DNA of 64,000 nt, taken from Nematostella vectensis (taxonomy: Eukaryota > Cnidaria > Anthozoa > Actiniaria > Edwardsiidae). The DNA is taken from the NCBI RefSeq assembly GCF_932526225.1, contig NC_064038.1, positions 15,433,575 through 15,497,574 of the forward strand. The letters run 5' to 3'. The notes under the pieces were generated by a model. The model did no database searches, was not told where the DNA came from, and worked only from the letters and a program-made list of their open reading frames with translations. Positions within the stretch are counted from its first letter, which is position 1, and every line of letters starts with the position of its first letter. A program made the position numbers and the translations under genes. Of this stretch, positions 1 through 11,328 are shown piece by piece.

Positions 1-969
1 CTAGTTTAGTCCTGTCAAGGTTCTAAGCCGTAGAATTTGGTCCATCACACTCATATTTCTCTTTTTCTAAACGTAAACATTACGAAAAGAGTTCGATTTT
101 ACGGCTCCAATAAAAGCGCTAAATTTGAAAAGGTTTCCCAAACGATATTTTACTTTCGAGCACAGGAACTCATCAATCAAATATCAAACTTGGTATAGAG
201 CAGGATATTTTGCTGTTTTGGTAGATTTTTGCGATGCGACGTCTCGCTAACAAAACAAATTCAAGTTTCAAACTCCGCGCGGCCATTTTGGATATTTGCA
301 TAATAAGTAGGTAAATCGGTATAACCAAAAATAGTCATGTACGGCACTGGTGAAGAAATTCCTTGTCAGTCATTGTTTTCGATAAAAATTGTAAGACAAA
401 TTGTTTGAAAAAAATTCTAAAACAACATCTTACCATTACCAATCGCAATAGCTTCCTTGGAATTTAGCTACGATCTGACACATTATGCATTATTCTAGTC
501 GATGTTGATGATGATTTTTTTGTCGCAGAAAACAAAGACATAAAATCCTGTTCTGGAAACACTGGTAATTATAAAACAGTTAATAATAAAACAAGCTAAA
601 AGGACACATTCGGGGGGTTACCCGCACGATATTTTTTTTAGCTTTCACGATTCACGAAGAATTGAGAGATATACAATAGTTTGTCGATAGAAAAAAACAA
701 AACCAACATAGAATTAAAATATCCATGTTAACGAGTAAGGGAGATTGTGTCAGTGACGAAATATCATTTGTCCATTTTCACAAGTAACGATAAATGAAAA
801 AAAGAAAAAAAACTAACCCTGCTAGCTGAGGCCATTCCAGGTGATCTTATAAAACGGGTGCCACTAGAGTGAGCTATCACGTTATATGTGTTCAACTGGA
901 ATTACAAATAGAATGATACAGTGCTTGTGGTCATTTAGGGTTTAACCCATATTTTTGTACAACCATCAG
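1..969. other. No gene seen; presumed 5' flank or intron of the LRR receptor gene
   Basis: AT-rich sequence with many short A and T runs and no reading frame of interest. Because the first recognisable exon (970) begins in the middle of a codon, the receptor must have at least one earlier exon. A signal peptide, and perhaps LDL-receptor class A repeats, would be expected there by analogy with relaxin receptors. I could not recognise such an exon here, so it may lie upstream of the window. Confidence 0.5.
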
Positions 970-3900
970 CTGAATGCCCCGCTAGCTGCACGTGCTACCA
1001 GTCGTCAGGAAGCATTCCTCGCTTCGTGGTTGAGGGCAGATTGTTATCTGCTGTACCACGTGACATCCCAGAATACACCGCGGTATTGTAAGTACTACGA
1101 GGTTGGGCCTAGGACATGGACTAATGGAAAGGTTTGGTTTTATTAATAGATTTGATGGATATATAAGATATTTCTTTACATATTAGGTTCACATTTTTTC
1201 GGCAAACGGCAAAAAAGATAACCCACAAGAAACAAGCAAACAATAACAACAACAAAAATTGATGCGCTTTTGCTGTCCATTACGGGAAAATACGCATTCC
1301 TTAGCGCATATTCCTGGTTAATAAAGTTGATATACATTTATTTCCTTTGCTTTCCATTACGGCAAAATACGCATTCCTTATGGCATATCACCGGTCAATA
1401 AAGTTGATATACATTTATTTGCTTTGCTGTCCATTAAGGCAAAATCATTTTGAATAATTTCGGGCATTGATTACAATAACGAATCCAACGGAAAAAAAAG
1501 GAAATCATCGATGTCAGCAGCACTAACACTAACATCATCATTAACACCAACACTAACATCACAAGTACCAACATAAATAACAACACTAACATCAACAATA
1601 CTACCATCAACATCAACACTACCATCACCACTAACACCATCAAAAACAGCACTAACATCACCACTACCACAATCAACAACTACAATAGAATCAACACTAC
1701 CACCATCAACAACAATACTCAAATCACCACTACCACAATCAAAAATAACACTAACACCACCACTATCACCATCAACAGCAACACAAACACCGCCACTACC
1801 ACTTTTAACAACACAAACATCACCACTACCACCATCAACAACTACAATAGAATCAACACTACCACCATCAACAACAATACTAACATCATATCACTACCAC
1901 CATCAGCAACAATACTAACATAATATCACTACCACCATCAACAACAATACTAACATCATATCACTACCACCAGCAACAACAATACTAACATCAAATCACT
2001 ACCACCAGCAACAACAATACTAACATCATATCACTACCACCATCAACAACAATACTAACATCATATCACTACCACCAGCAACAACAATACGAACATCATA
2101 TCACTACCACCACCAACAACAATACTTACATCATATCACTACCACCATCAACAACAATACTAACATTATGTCACTACCACCACCAACAACAATACGAACA
2201 TCATATCACTACCACCACCAACAACAATACTAACATCATATCACTACCACCACCAACAACAATACGAACATCATATCACTACCACCAGCAACAACAATAC
2301 TAACATCATGTCACTACCACCATCAACAACAATACTAACATCATGTCACTACCACCATCAACAACAATACTAACATCATATCACTACCACCACCAACAAC
2401 AATACGAACATCATATCACTACCACCAGCAACAACAATACTAACATTATGTCACTACCACCACCAACAACAATACGAACATCATATCACTACCACCATCA
2501 ACAACAATACTAACATCATATCACTACCACCAGCAACAACATCAACACTAACATCACCAATAGCATCATCAATAACAACACTGACATCACAACTATCACC
2601 ATCAACAATAACACTAATATTACCACTACCACTGACATCATCAACAAAAAAATAGCAATGCGAAAAAATTATAATCAATTCTTTTTCTAAAGATTACTGA
2701 AAGGCAATCGCATCAACGAAGTCAAGAAGTCTGACTTTGCCTCGCTCCCATTATTAGAATACATGTAAGTTACACTTGTCTGACTTTTTTTTATCCCATC
2801 CTTGAAATGCTCGCCATTCACGCTCAATCTAAATATTTGCTTTGCCGCAGAATTCAAATTATAAATGTCTTTTTTTCTCTAGTGATCTCAGCGGAAACAT
2901 CATCCTTCGCCTTCAGGATGGAGCATTTTCTAATCTTCCCTCCATCAAGGATATGTAAGATACAATTGAATGATTAGTAGTCAAATTAATTCCTTTTGTT
3001 TCCGAATGCTAACCGCTGGTTAGTGGTAACAATTATTGAAAGTTCACTGAAAACAGAGCGTGACCTTTGGGGACCAAAAGAGTATCATAATAACCCGAAT
3101 GCTTATTTTCTATTTAGTAAGCTGTCCTCCAACTTTATACAAAAGCTGAGGTACCAAGCATTCAAAGGCCTTTCCTCCATAGAAACATTGTGAGTATAAG
3201 CTCAAAATCATCATTGCAATCACTGTTGCCGTAATTATCGCCATAGCCATTGGCACCGCCATTATTGTCGCCCTTCATTTAACCATCGTCGTCAACATTG
3301 TCGTCGTCATCTTAGATAAATTGATGTTTCTTTTTAATAATTTTCAGGGATGTATCTAGTAACATTCTTGACGATATTGGACCAGAAACTTTCAGTTCAA
3401 TGAGCAACCTGAGAGTTTTGTAAGTATACTCAGTTACCTGTGCACTGTCACATATATTCGAGTGATTTTTTTTTTAATTTTTTTTTTTTTTTTGGGGGGG
3501 GGGACCATTTCTTAGGAGGCTACTTTTGAATTAATTAAATTCAATATTCATTATTGTCCCAGGACAAAAGAACACGGGAATATGCACTTCCCATGCGAAG
3601 GCCCAAGTCGAGTGTGCGTTTTGAAAAATAATGAATGCTGCTGGACGCAACAAGGGAAATACATACTGTTTTTTTACGTACATGTAAAAACGGAACATGT
3701 ACTGCATACCTATAAATCGTATTTCAGGCACGTAGCCTTAGACAAATGTCCTTGGATATTTTTTTCGGGCAATTTCCATTTGTTTTTCCTTTGATTGACC
3801 AGGAGTCTGAGAGGGAACAACATTACGTCGTTACAGGGCTTGTTTCAGAACTGCACTAATCTAACGCATCTGTGAGTAAGCCGCTGATATCTAAGTTATG

Positions 3901-4865
3901 AGCTTTACATAACCGTTGTGTATTTTGTAACACTAACAAGGTAAAAAGGTTGATAAAAGACTGTGAATTTGTTTGCAGCTACCTTCAAGATAACAAAATT
4001 GAGCAGATTCCAGACGGGGTATTCAACTCACTCCAAAGCCTACGAGTTCTGTAAGTATGATTTTGCCCGTTGTTATGAAAAGTCAACAATGTAAGAAAAC
4101 GTTTTCGCAGGATCTGGTACCTCGTTGAATTGACCAAATTAGTCAAAATATTTGCTTTAACATTAACATGGCGATGTACTTTCAGGTATTCCAAATACGG
4201 AATTGACTATTTTCCTTGTATGGATGTAGAAATATTGGTGTAAATTTTCTTGACAGCCTACAGTCAATAACTCCCATTGGCTCGTACATAAGCATTGGTG
4301 GCTCAACCAAACACAAGTAATCGAAATATTGAATATTACAAAACTGAAGTTCACTTTATTTAGATATCTAAACAACAACAAAATCAAGAGAATCAGCCAA
4401 GACTCATTTCTTGGGCTGGTGTCTCTGCAAACACTGTAAGTAAAGGTAGCGAAAAGGGGATATAAAAAGGAATACGAAGAGATGGTCCTCCTTCACTCTG
4501 TGTCGTGTCTCCTCTTAGCACACCGCGCCCATTTTACTACGTGTTCATTTCAATCTCTTCTCTAGCTAGATACGTGATTGCTTTCTCAATAAGGGAGGAA
4601 CTATTATATATTTGAGTTAGGGACCTGCTTTTAAAATTTTCACAAATCAATTTACTTTATATCTTGTTTTTCCACTGTAGATATCTTTGATCTTCGAACT
4701 CTGCAAATCCATCAACAATTTTTACACCACTTTCCAAAATGTATTTATACTATACATCCAAAATAATCATTCTTTGTCCCCGGTGAATCACAGATATTTG
4801 CGTAGCAACAAGATTTCAGCAATCACAGATGACTCGTTTAGAAGTATGGCTCTCCTTCGTCATTT
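970..4865 (+). CDS. Ectodomain exons: LRR N-terminal cap and eight LRRs
   Basis: The first exon (970-1087, 118 nt) encodes an LRRNT cap: CPASCTC, followed about 20 residues later by LLSAVPRDIPEYTAVL, the usual Cys cluster and LxxVPxxIPxxT pattern. Eight following exons each encode one 23-24 residue repeat (LxxNxI...F..L..L..L). Seven exons are 72 nt and one (3803-3871) is 69 nt, and every intron interrupts the repeat at phase 2. One-exon-per-LRR phase-2 architecture is typical of LGR-type receptors and lets repeats be gained or lost without frame change. The domain would be extracellular and bind ligand; no ligand can be named from sequence. The first intron, 1.6 kb, is filled by a minisatellite. 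Confidence 0.9.
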
Positions 4866-7800
4866 GTAAGTTCTCATAAGCTTTGCGTGCATCGAGCAAA
4901 CATCTATTTGTATAACATTACACAAAACATTTAATCAAAATAACAGTCTCGTTTGGTTCTCAAGGCCACGAACAGTGTCCGTCCCCCAACAAACCCACGA
5001 AACCCATTATTCGATTTCGTCCCCTTCAACTGCTACAGTAACTGTTAATTTCACACAAACACATGACTGTGCCGGGTCACAGTTTTGGTAGAACCCACCG
5101 TTACACTTCCTAAGGTCACTTTCCTCTCCCCTTGTTATAAATCTTAAATATTAGCATGCTTTACCTATCCTAGGACACTTGACCACTTCACTCTTTGCTG
5201 CTACGCCTCGATAGCTCTTCCTAACGTCGACTGCAAAGCACCTAATGACGAGTTTTCAAGCTGTGACGACCTAATGAAAGACAAGACCCTCCAAGTCTGC
5301 ATCTGGGTGCTTGGCATCTCTGCTTTCTTTGGGAATATATTCGTTGTTGCTTACCGTCTAGTCGTCCTTGAAGACAATCGGGTTCAATCCCTTCTATTGA
5401 CGAACCTTGCTATCTCTGACTTCATGATGGGCCTCTATTTGCTTATAATTGCCTTCAAAGATGTGCAGTGGCAAGGAGAGTACTTCAAGTACGATCTCAG
5501 TTGGAGAGTCAGCGGATTGTGTCGGTTCGCAGGGGCGCTCTCAATGATCTCAAGCGAAGTCTCGGTGCTTATGCTGACCATCATAACTTTAGACAGATTC
5601 ATATGTATCGTTTTCCCTATGAGGTTTGGCAGACTTGGCTTGAAGAAAGCTTTTGCACTATGTATTCTTGTATGGACATTTGGAATGCTCATTTCCATTG
5701 TTCCAATTCTGGGGATTGAATATTTCTATGACGAGCAGTTGGAAATTGGATTCTATGGCCGTTCCTCTGTATGTCTTCCTCTTCAGCTTAGCTCAGATCG
5801 CCCGGCTGGATGGGAGTACTCTGTCTCTTTCTTTATTGGGCTAAATTTTATGGCTTTCATGTTCATACTGGTCGCTTACATCGCCATATTTTGGACAGTG
5901 CGAAAGTCTTCAGCAGCGGTAGGATCCAGGAACGCTAAGAAAGAGGCTGCTTTGGCAAGAAAGTTGATGGCTATCATTATGACTGACTTTTGTTGCTGGA
6001 TGCCTGTGATTTTCATTGGGATATTGTCGCTTACTGGAGATTTTCGTGACCCACAAAAATTGGCATACGTTTGGATAGCGGTGTTTGTTTTACCCGTAAA
6101 CTCTAGCATCAACCCCATATTGTACACTTTTTCTGGGCATGTCAAGAAACTGGCGATGCAGTACAGCCGAAGCATGTGGGAATTCTTACAGAACAAGGTG
6201 TCATCAACAGGTGAGATCGGAGGGGAGAGTCAGATAAGAGAGATTTGTACAGAGCACAATATCATCTACAGGTCAGAGGGGAGAGGCCAGATATAAGATA
6301 ATTTTTAGATCACCCTCTCTCCTCCCCAAATAAGGGTTAATTATGATAGAGTTAGGTCTGACGCAACCCTTTCTATGATGTTTTTTTGCTTAGCCACCGG
6401 ATCTAAAAAAAATTAATAAATAAACTAAATTGAAGTATTTTTGTTTCTTACATCAATTGTGCTCTTCCCTCTCAGCCTCCGTTCAAGCGAGCCCCGGTCA
6501 CAGTCGTTGCAGGGACGACAAGAAACATGTCATTGCACAAAAGGTGTCCTCCGAAGGCTCCTTGACACTCAAGATCACCGGAAGAGCAGAGATTTTACCG
6601 GAATCCGGCAACGGGGTGGTTAGTATGGGAGCGGTAGTGACCATATAAGGTTACGTGACGCTGTTGAGACGGAACATTTGGTATCTGACAGGGTTTTTTT
6701 CCTGCTCGTATCGATACCTTTCTATACAGACAAATGGAAGCAGATCCCTTTTATGCGATACATGCCCCTACCGCAATATCATCCTTTTCTTTTTCCCGCT
6801 TTATTCTAATTAACGATGAACTTGACTTCTTTGTGTTACACTTTTTACTGCCTTCATAGTCTTATCTTATTTCTCTTTCTCAAGGGCTACATCAAAGGCT
6901 TCGTGTCTGGCGCGACGACAGAGCAACTGCTAAAGGTGTTTCCAGAAAAAAATGCGAAGGAATTCAAACATGAGGTAGCAGTGTTGAAGAAAATAATCTC
7001 GGCTCAAGACCACGACAATCTGCTCAAATATCGCTGGCACCAGAAAGGTTGGCCACGGAAAATGCATGCTGTCATTTTGCATGTCTGTCTTTTTGTCTGT
7101 TTGCAAAAACACCCTTGCTATTTAACCATGTACATGATTTTCATCCTTTTTTCAGGCAAATCTCTTGTTTTTGACATGGGCGATGCAAAAGGGATTAACT
7201 TGAACTCTAACTACAGGTATTTTTGTAAAGTAATAAGGACCTTTTCTCGTATGTAATGATTAACAGGCCATTTAACAAGTATGTGCTTGCGCGAGTACTC
7301 CTTCAAGGCGTTTCCGGGCTCAATCCAGAGACAAAATCAAGAGAACTTCAAGAGGTGTTAAATGGGAGCTATGAATCATCGTACTTCATTGACCTGGATC
7401 GGAGAAGTGTTTTATTGTAAAGCTTCGTGGAGTAAATACAGTTTTATGTGAAACCGAGAGATACTGTGTGTGCTATTCGTCCATTTCTCGTGATGCTAAT
7501 TTGTGTTTTACAAAGGTCTTTACCTCTATCTCATTTCTCTGTCTCGTCAGGGTAATCTGCTTCGATTACCCCCCATCCATGTCAACCTTGAGTGCCTTTC
7601 TGTGTGAGGCTGATTTCACAGTTAGCCTAGAGACTCTTCTAGCAATCATTATAGACGCAATGCAGGGGGTCGAGCACCTTCACAAGCATGGCGTCGCCCA
7701 TGGCAACATCAATCAAGACACTGTACTTGTCTGTCAGGCAAGAAGGGTAAGGTCTGTGATCGCGAGGCTTGACCACATTTGAAACGGTGCTTTGTAATAT

Positions 7801-9057
7801 AATGTGGATGGCTCTTCTTCTACCGTGACATGGTGTGACTGTAAAGTGTCTGTGGCAAGCCTGGATCAACGTTGCCGTGAGCGTGACCATGGTAGAAGCT
7901 TTGAACTTTGTCCGGTTGAGGATTAATGAGGAAGTACGTATGTACTTCCTCAAATTACGAATTAAATGGGAAATGGCACCGACCCCCGCAGTTTTGTTAT
8001 TTTTCCTTTTCATGGTAGTGGTTTGAGTGTGAGGCTTTTCTTAACGAGTAGGCGCAGCGGCGTTTTCACTGTTTCAGGTTGTAACATGACAATGTTGTGA
8101 CATGGTATAACGTAGCGGTACAATAACAGTGACATGGTTTGATATGACGTGACGCGACCGTGCCATGGTGTGACGTGACAGCGGTGTGACAAGGTTGTTC
8201 TCTTTTTAACTTTTGTCTCTTTATGTGTGACCTGCAGACGCCCTCCATCAAAGTGTGTATCGGAGGTTACGAAACCGCTCGGATAATTGCCAGAAGAGAT
8301 ACAGAAGCTTATCGGATAGACGTCCATCAACTTGGAAAGCTTCAGCAACTGACTCTGCGAAGCTGTGGATACGACAAAGACATAAGTGCACAGGTTAGCT
8401 GACCTTAGGAAGCCGGGGAGGGGAGGAGGTATGTTCTCACTGTACAAGAATTTTTAAAGAGAACATTTTCAAACTACAAGGACAGACTTGATTTTCAGAT
8501 ACAAAAACCATGTGCAGTGAATTTGAATTTCATTACATTTTTGCCATAATGGGTCACTCGTTTGATTTATATTTTCCGGTGTCTCTGGTATGGCTTTTTC
8601 TATAGATAATACGCGTCGTTGAATCCTTCTTCATAAAGTTCCCGTACGCTTCCTTAATCCGTTCCCCGAATCCTCCTCTCCAACTCATTCTGAGAGCAAT
8701 GTCTTCGGAAAAACAGCCTCACATTTTCTCTAAAATCTAAAATTTGCCAAAAGGGAAGATATAGTTTTATGCCTGTGAATTGATTGACATGTGCTAATAA
8801 TTTAGCGCCATAGATACGAAAAGCGATTTATATTACTAATACATCGTCTTCATAGATACAATTAATAATTGATTGAACTTTTATATGCTAATGCATCAAT
8901 TGGCATTTGATGTGCTAATGCGTCATCTCCATAGATACGAGAGGTGATTGACATGTGCTACTGGGATGCGACCAATTGGAAGCTCAGAGTCTCGGAAATA
9001 CGACAACAGCTAGAGCAGGCGTGGATCTCAACCAACGATCGGGAAACCCGTGTGTAG
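970..9057 (+). CDS. LRR-GPCR with C-terminal pseudokinase domain (5' partial, 17 visible exons)
   Basis: Predicted receptor of the relaxin-receptor/GRL101 type (leucine-rich-repeat GPCR) carrying an intracellular protein-kinase-like tail. Exons read by me: 970-1087, 2693-2764, 2883-2954, 3118-3189, 3348-3419, 3803-3871, 3979-4050, 4364-4435, 4794-4865, 5174-6210, 6476 to 6633 (or 6615), 6885-7047, 7156-7216, 7267-7416, 7551-7746, 8238-8393 and 8935-9057 (TAG). Every junction has AG and GT at the intron ends, and codon phases match throughout: phase 2 between LRR exons, phase 1 after 6210, then 0, 1, 2, 2, 0, 0. The open frame therefore runs from the LRR cap to the kinase end. The 5' end is missing. 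A shorter form ending at TAA 6294-6296 is possible if the 6211 donor is not used. The LRR and 7TM parts are firm. Their joining to the kinase part in one transcript is inferred from splice phase and spacing. Confidence 0.75.
1265..1440. repeat. Tandem duplication of about 80 bp in intron
   Basis: A segment of about 80 bases containing TGCTGTCCATTACGG and AAAATACGCATTCCTTA is repeated roughly two and a quarter times with a few substitutions. No coding meaning is seen. Confidence 0.7.
1500..2660. repeat. Minisatellite/simple-repeat block, 35-bp unit, in receptor intron
   Basis: The region is rich in CAA, CAC and ATC triplets. From about 1860 to 2555 it settles into a 35-bp unit built on CATCAACAACAATACTAAC followed by ATCATATCACTACCAC. 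About 20 copies differ at a few positions (CAT/CAG/CAC start, ACTAAC/ACGAAC). The flanks are more irregular versions of the same words. It fills most of the intron between the LRR cap exon and the first LRR exon. Open frames on the minus strand here are low-complexity and not genes. Confidence 0.9.
5174..6296 (+). CDS. Hinge and seven-transmembrane exon of the LRR-GPCR
   Basis: A single large exon starting after an AG at 5172-5173. The N-terminal part is a Cys-rich hinge (LCCYASIALPNVDC, then FSSCDDLM), as in relaxin and glycoprotein-hormone receptors. Seven hydrophobic segments follow. Hallmarks: LAISD in TM2, the TM3 Cys and DRF in place of DRY, a CCWMP TM6 motif and NPILY in TM7. It belongs to rhodopsin-class GPCRs of the LGR group, type C most likely, and would signal through heterotrimeric G proteins. 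Two ends are possible: a strong donor (ACAG|GTGAGA) at 6210/6211 that joins to the kinase exons in phase 1, or read-through to TAA at 6294-6296, which adds a tail rich in Gly, Ser, Glu and Arg. The ATG at 5274 is internal, not the start of the protein. Confidence 0.92.
6476..9057 (+). CDS. Protein-kinase-like (pseudokinase) exons of the LRR-GPCR
   Basis: Seven exons give about 280 residues with kinase subdomains in order: a Gly-rich start (ESGNG), a beta-3 lysine (LLKVF), an alpha-C glutamate (FKHEVAVLKKI), HDNLL, EHLHKHGVAHGNINQD at the catalytic loop, VCIGGYETARI at the activation-loop start, IDVHQLGKL (subdomain IX) and CYWDATNWKLRVSEI near the end (subdomain XI arginine kept). The order and spacing resemble TK/TKL-type kinases. 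Key catalytic residues are lost: HRD is HGN, the catalytic-loop Asn is replaced, and DFG is GYE. I infer a catalytically dead scaffold or regulatory domain. The exon starting 6476 also encodes a basic Ser-rich linker after TM7. Its 3' end is uncertain, since 6615 and 6633 both keep phase 0. Alternative: a separate downstream pseudokinase gene, but no independent start is evident. Confidence 0.75.
8755..8960. repeat. Degenerate repeat around the last-exon splice acceptor
   Basis: The words CATAGATAC and TGATTGACATGTGCTA at the true acceptor and exon start (8931-8960) recur in degraded form upstream: GATTGACATGTGCTAAT near 8780, CCATAGATACGA near 8810 and CATAGATACAATTAAT near 8854. At least two intronic copies therefore carry an acceptor-like CATAG. 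Only the last copy continues into open kinase sequence. Confidence 0.6.
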
Positions 9058-9204
9058 AGTGAGCCAGCACAGCAAGTCAGCCTCAAAGATACGTCACATA
9101 TACAGCATGCGCGAAGCACCGCTATGATGCACTTGTAGTCTGTTAGTACATCTCTTGTCTAATGGCAACTATCAATCAAACGGAAATAAGAAGGTGGCCT
9201 ACAT

Positions 9205-11180
9205 AATATATAGATTTAGGTGGTGCCTGAAAGCGTACCCACATTGAACATCTTTTTCTGTTGACTGATTGATGTAGTTTTATTTGGATCTGGGTGTCCA
9301 TGGATCTAGGTGTCGTTAGAATTTTTTAATGAGATTGAAATCTCCAAATTTATTACCGTTAAGTAAATTATAAATTTTATTGGCCCCTCCAAATAGGTCA
9401 AGCCCTTATTCAATAATATCGAGTATGCAGTATTTACGCTAAAAAAAACACAAAACCTGGTGTGGAAAAGGCTTTCAAAGTTCAAAGTGTCTTAGTTGAC
9501 AGAAAATATGTGTCAAGAAAAGTCAAGAAGTTAATTCTAATTTCCCTTTATGGGGGTCTGCCCTGAAGAAATCTTATAAAAGACGAATTATTTGGCAGAG
9601 TCGAATACCATTTTTTGGTGTATTGTATTCTAATGATTCCAAAAATATAGTTAGATAGTTTAGAGTACATACTGTAGTTTTCATGTACCGCTTTAGTAAT
9701 GATTCCCCATTTATTGGACAGATTATTCAGAAGAATGTTTGGATATTACAATCCACAAGTAGTCCTCCTGTCATGCATTACGTATTGTTGCACCCACCCT
9801 TTAGCAAATGGTGGCCTGTTGTTTTCCGAAACTCCGGATCCACCCATTTGCAACTCCAAAACTAATCAGTATTTACGCTAACAAACACAAAACCTGGTGT
9901 GGAAAAGGCTGTCAAAGTTCAAAGTGTCTTAGTTGACAGAAAATATTTGTCAAGAGTCAAGAAGTCAATTCTTATTTCCCTTCATGGGGTCTGCCTTGAA
10001 GAAGTCTTATAAAAGACGAATTATTTGGCAGAGTCGAATACCAGTTTTTGGTGTATTGTATTTCAATGATTCCAAAAATATACTTAGACAGTTTAGATGA
10101 CATACTGTAGTTTTCATGTACCGCTTTAGTAATGATTCCCCATTTATTGGACAGATTATTCAGAAGAATGTTTGGATATTACAATCCACAAATAGACCTC
10201 CTGTCATGCATTACGTATTGTTGCACCCACCCTTTAGCAAATGGTGGCCTGCTGTTTTCCGAAACTCCGGATCCACCCATTTGCAACTCCAAAAATTAAT
10301 GAAGTGGAAGTAAATAAAAAATATCTAAGACTACTACAAGTCCTAGATTTCAATTCCTAATTTTAAACCAAACATTTTCACTGATCAATTTTAGATGTAA
10401 ACAGGAAACAGCAAAGAATATCAATTGCAAAAACAAATAGTAAATGGCGAGCGGGAAAAGGACAAAATGTGACTCTCCTTGAAAAAAAATACTCTTATGG
10501 ATGAAACAGCAATCCAATCATAGAATTATATAGTTAGACAATTATATAGCTTAGATTCCTTACTGTAGTGTTCATGTATCACTTACTGGTGATTCTAAAT
10601 CCTCAAGGGAATTAAAATCCACAAATATACATCAAGTCATGAATTGCATAATTATTGGTGCACCCGCGCCTGACCTGCTGTTTTTAAAAACACTCATAGT
10701 TATGCTATTCCAAAATGAAATTGAATGGAGGAGAACAAATTGACTAGTAGCAAATCCCCCCAAAGATCCTTGATATTTCTGAAATTGCAAGATCAAGATG
10801 TCTGTAGTTTATTTTGGGTGCAGAGGCGAAACAGCAATGAGAATAGAAAAAAAGTCACAGGGAGAGGAAAAAATGAAGAAATGGGGATCTACTTGAAATG
10901 ATTGATAACAAAATACAACAGTAATGCAATAACTTGATTTAGCATTTACATAACATTTTCCCTTTCCCTATTCTTTAGGTTGCTAGAAAACTGTTTTCAT
11001 TACAGATTTATCATTGAGAGCAAGTATCTAACTGTAAAAAAAGGTATTGGGCTATTACTGCTGCGTCAGAGTGAAAAACTTTACTACTGATATCTTTAGG
11101 ACATTGTGGTGTTTTACTTGTTTTACGGATTGTAAACATAATTGTTTTATTTACCAAACCTAAACAATGCGGCTTCGTGT
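9205..11180. repeat. Dispersed repeat family, copy 1, with internal tandem units of about 440 bp
   Basis: The segment begins with AATATATAGATTTAGG. It contains two closely similar tandem units (about 9425-9866 and 9867-10310) and a third, degraded one to about 10740. Each holds TTGCACCCACCCTTTAGC, AAATGGTGGCCTG and GGATCCACCCATTTG. The right part (10920-11060) includes a CATTTTCCCTTTCCCTATT stretch. The same landmarks, in the same order, recur at 45250-46860, and the head alone near 43660. No protein frame is convincing. It may be a non-autonomous transposon, class unknown. Confidence 0.7.
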
Positions 11181-11230
11181 GTTTCGTGCTCACCTAATTA
11201 ACATGAATTAATGATTGATAGGTGCCAGAA

Positions 11231-11252
11231 ACACTACATTTCTCCCCACCTT
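11231..11252 (-). other. Polypurine tract and 3' LTR start of the minus-strand Gypsy relic
   Basis: Read on the minus strand, the sequence AAGGTGGGGAGAAA (11239-11252) is immediately followed by TGTAGTGTTTCTGG. This is the arrangement of a polypurine tract directly before a 3' LTR beginning with TG. It lies just downstream of the Gypsy integrase remains on the same strand. I could not find the LTR end or the matching 5' LTR. Confidence 0.5.
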
Positions 11253-11328
11253 GGTAATGAAATAGGGAGCATTGTCTAATCAAATGTCAACAACGTAAAA
11301 TAGAACTTGCAAAACAAATAAACAACCA

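Noticed and set aside
1434-2678. Minus-strand frames rich in Val/Leu/Met or Asp/Gly/Ser
   Set aside because: Low-complexity translations of the CAA/ATC-rich intronic minisatellite.
4187-4320. Possible extra LRR exon between 4050 and 4364
   Set aside because: Has TTGACAG followed by CTACAGTCAATAACTCCC, but no 72-nt open LRR pattern and no donor at the right distance.
9683-10313. Two near-identical 60-65 codon frames
   Set aside because: They lie in the duplicated repeat unit, have no recognised domain, and the frames are not kept in the copy at 45 kb.
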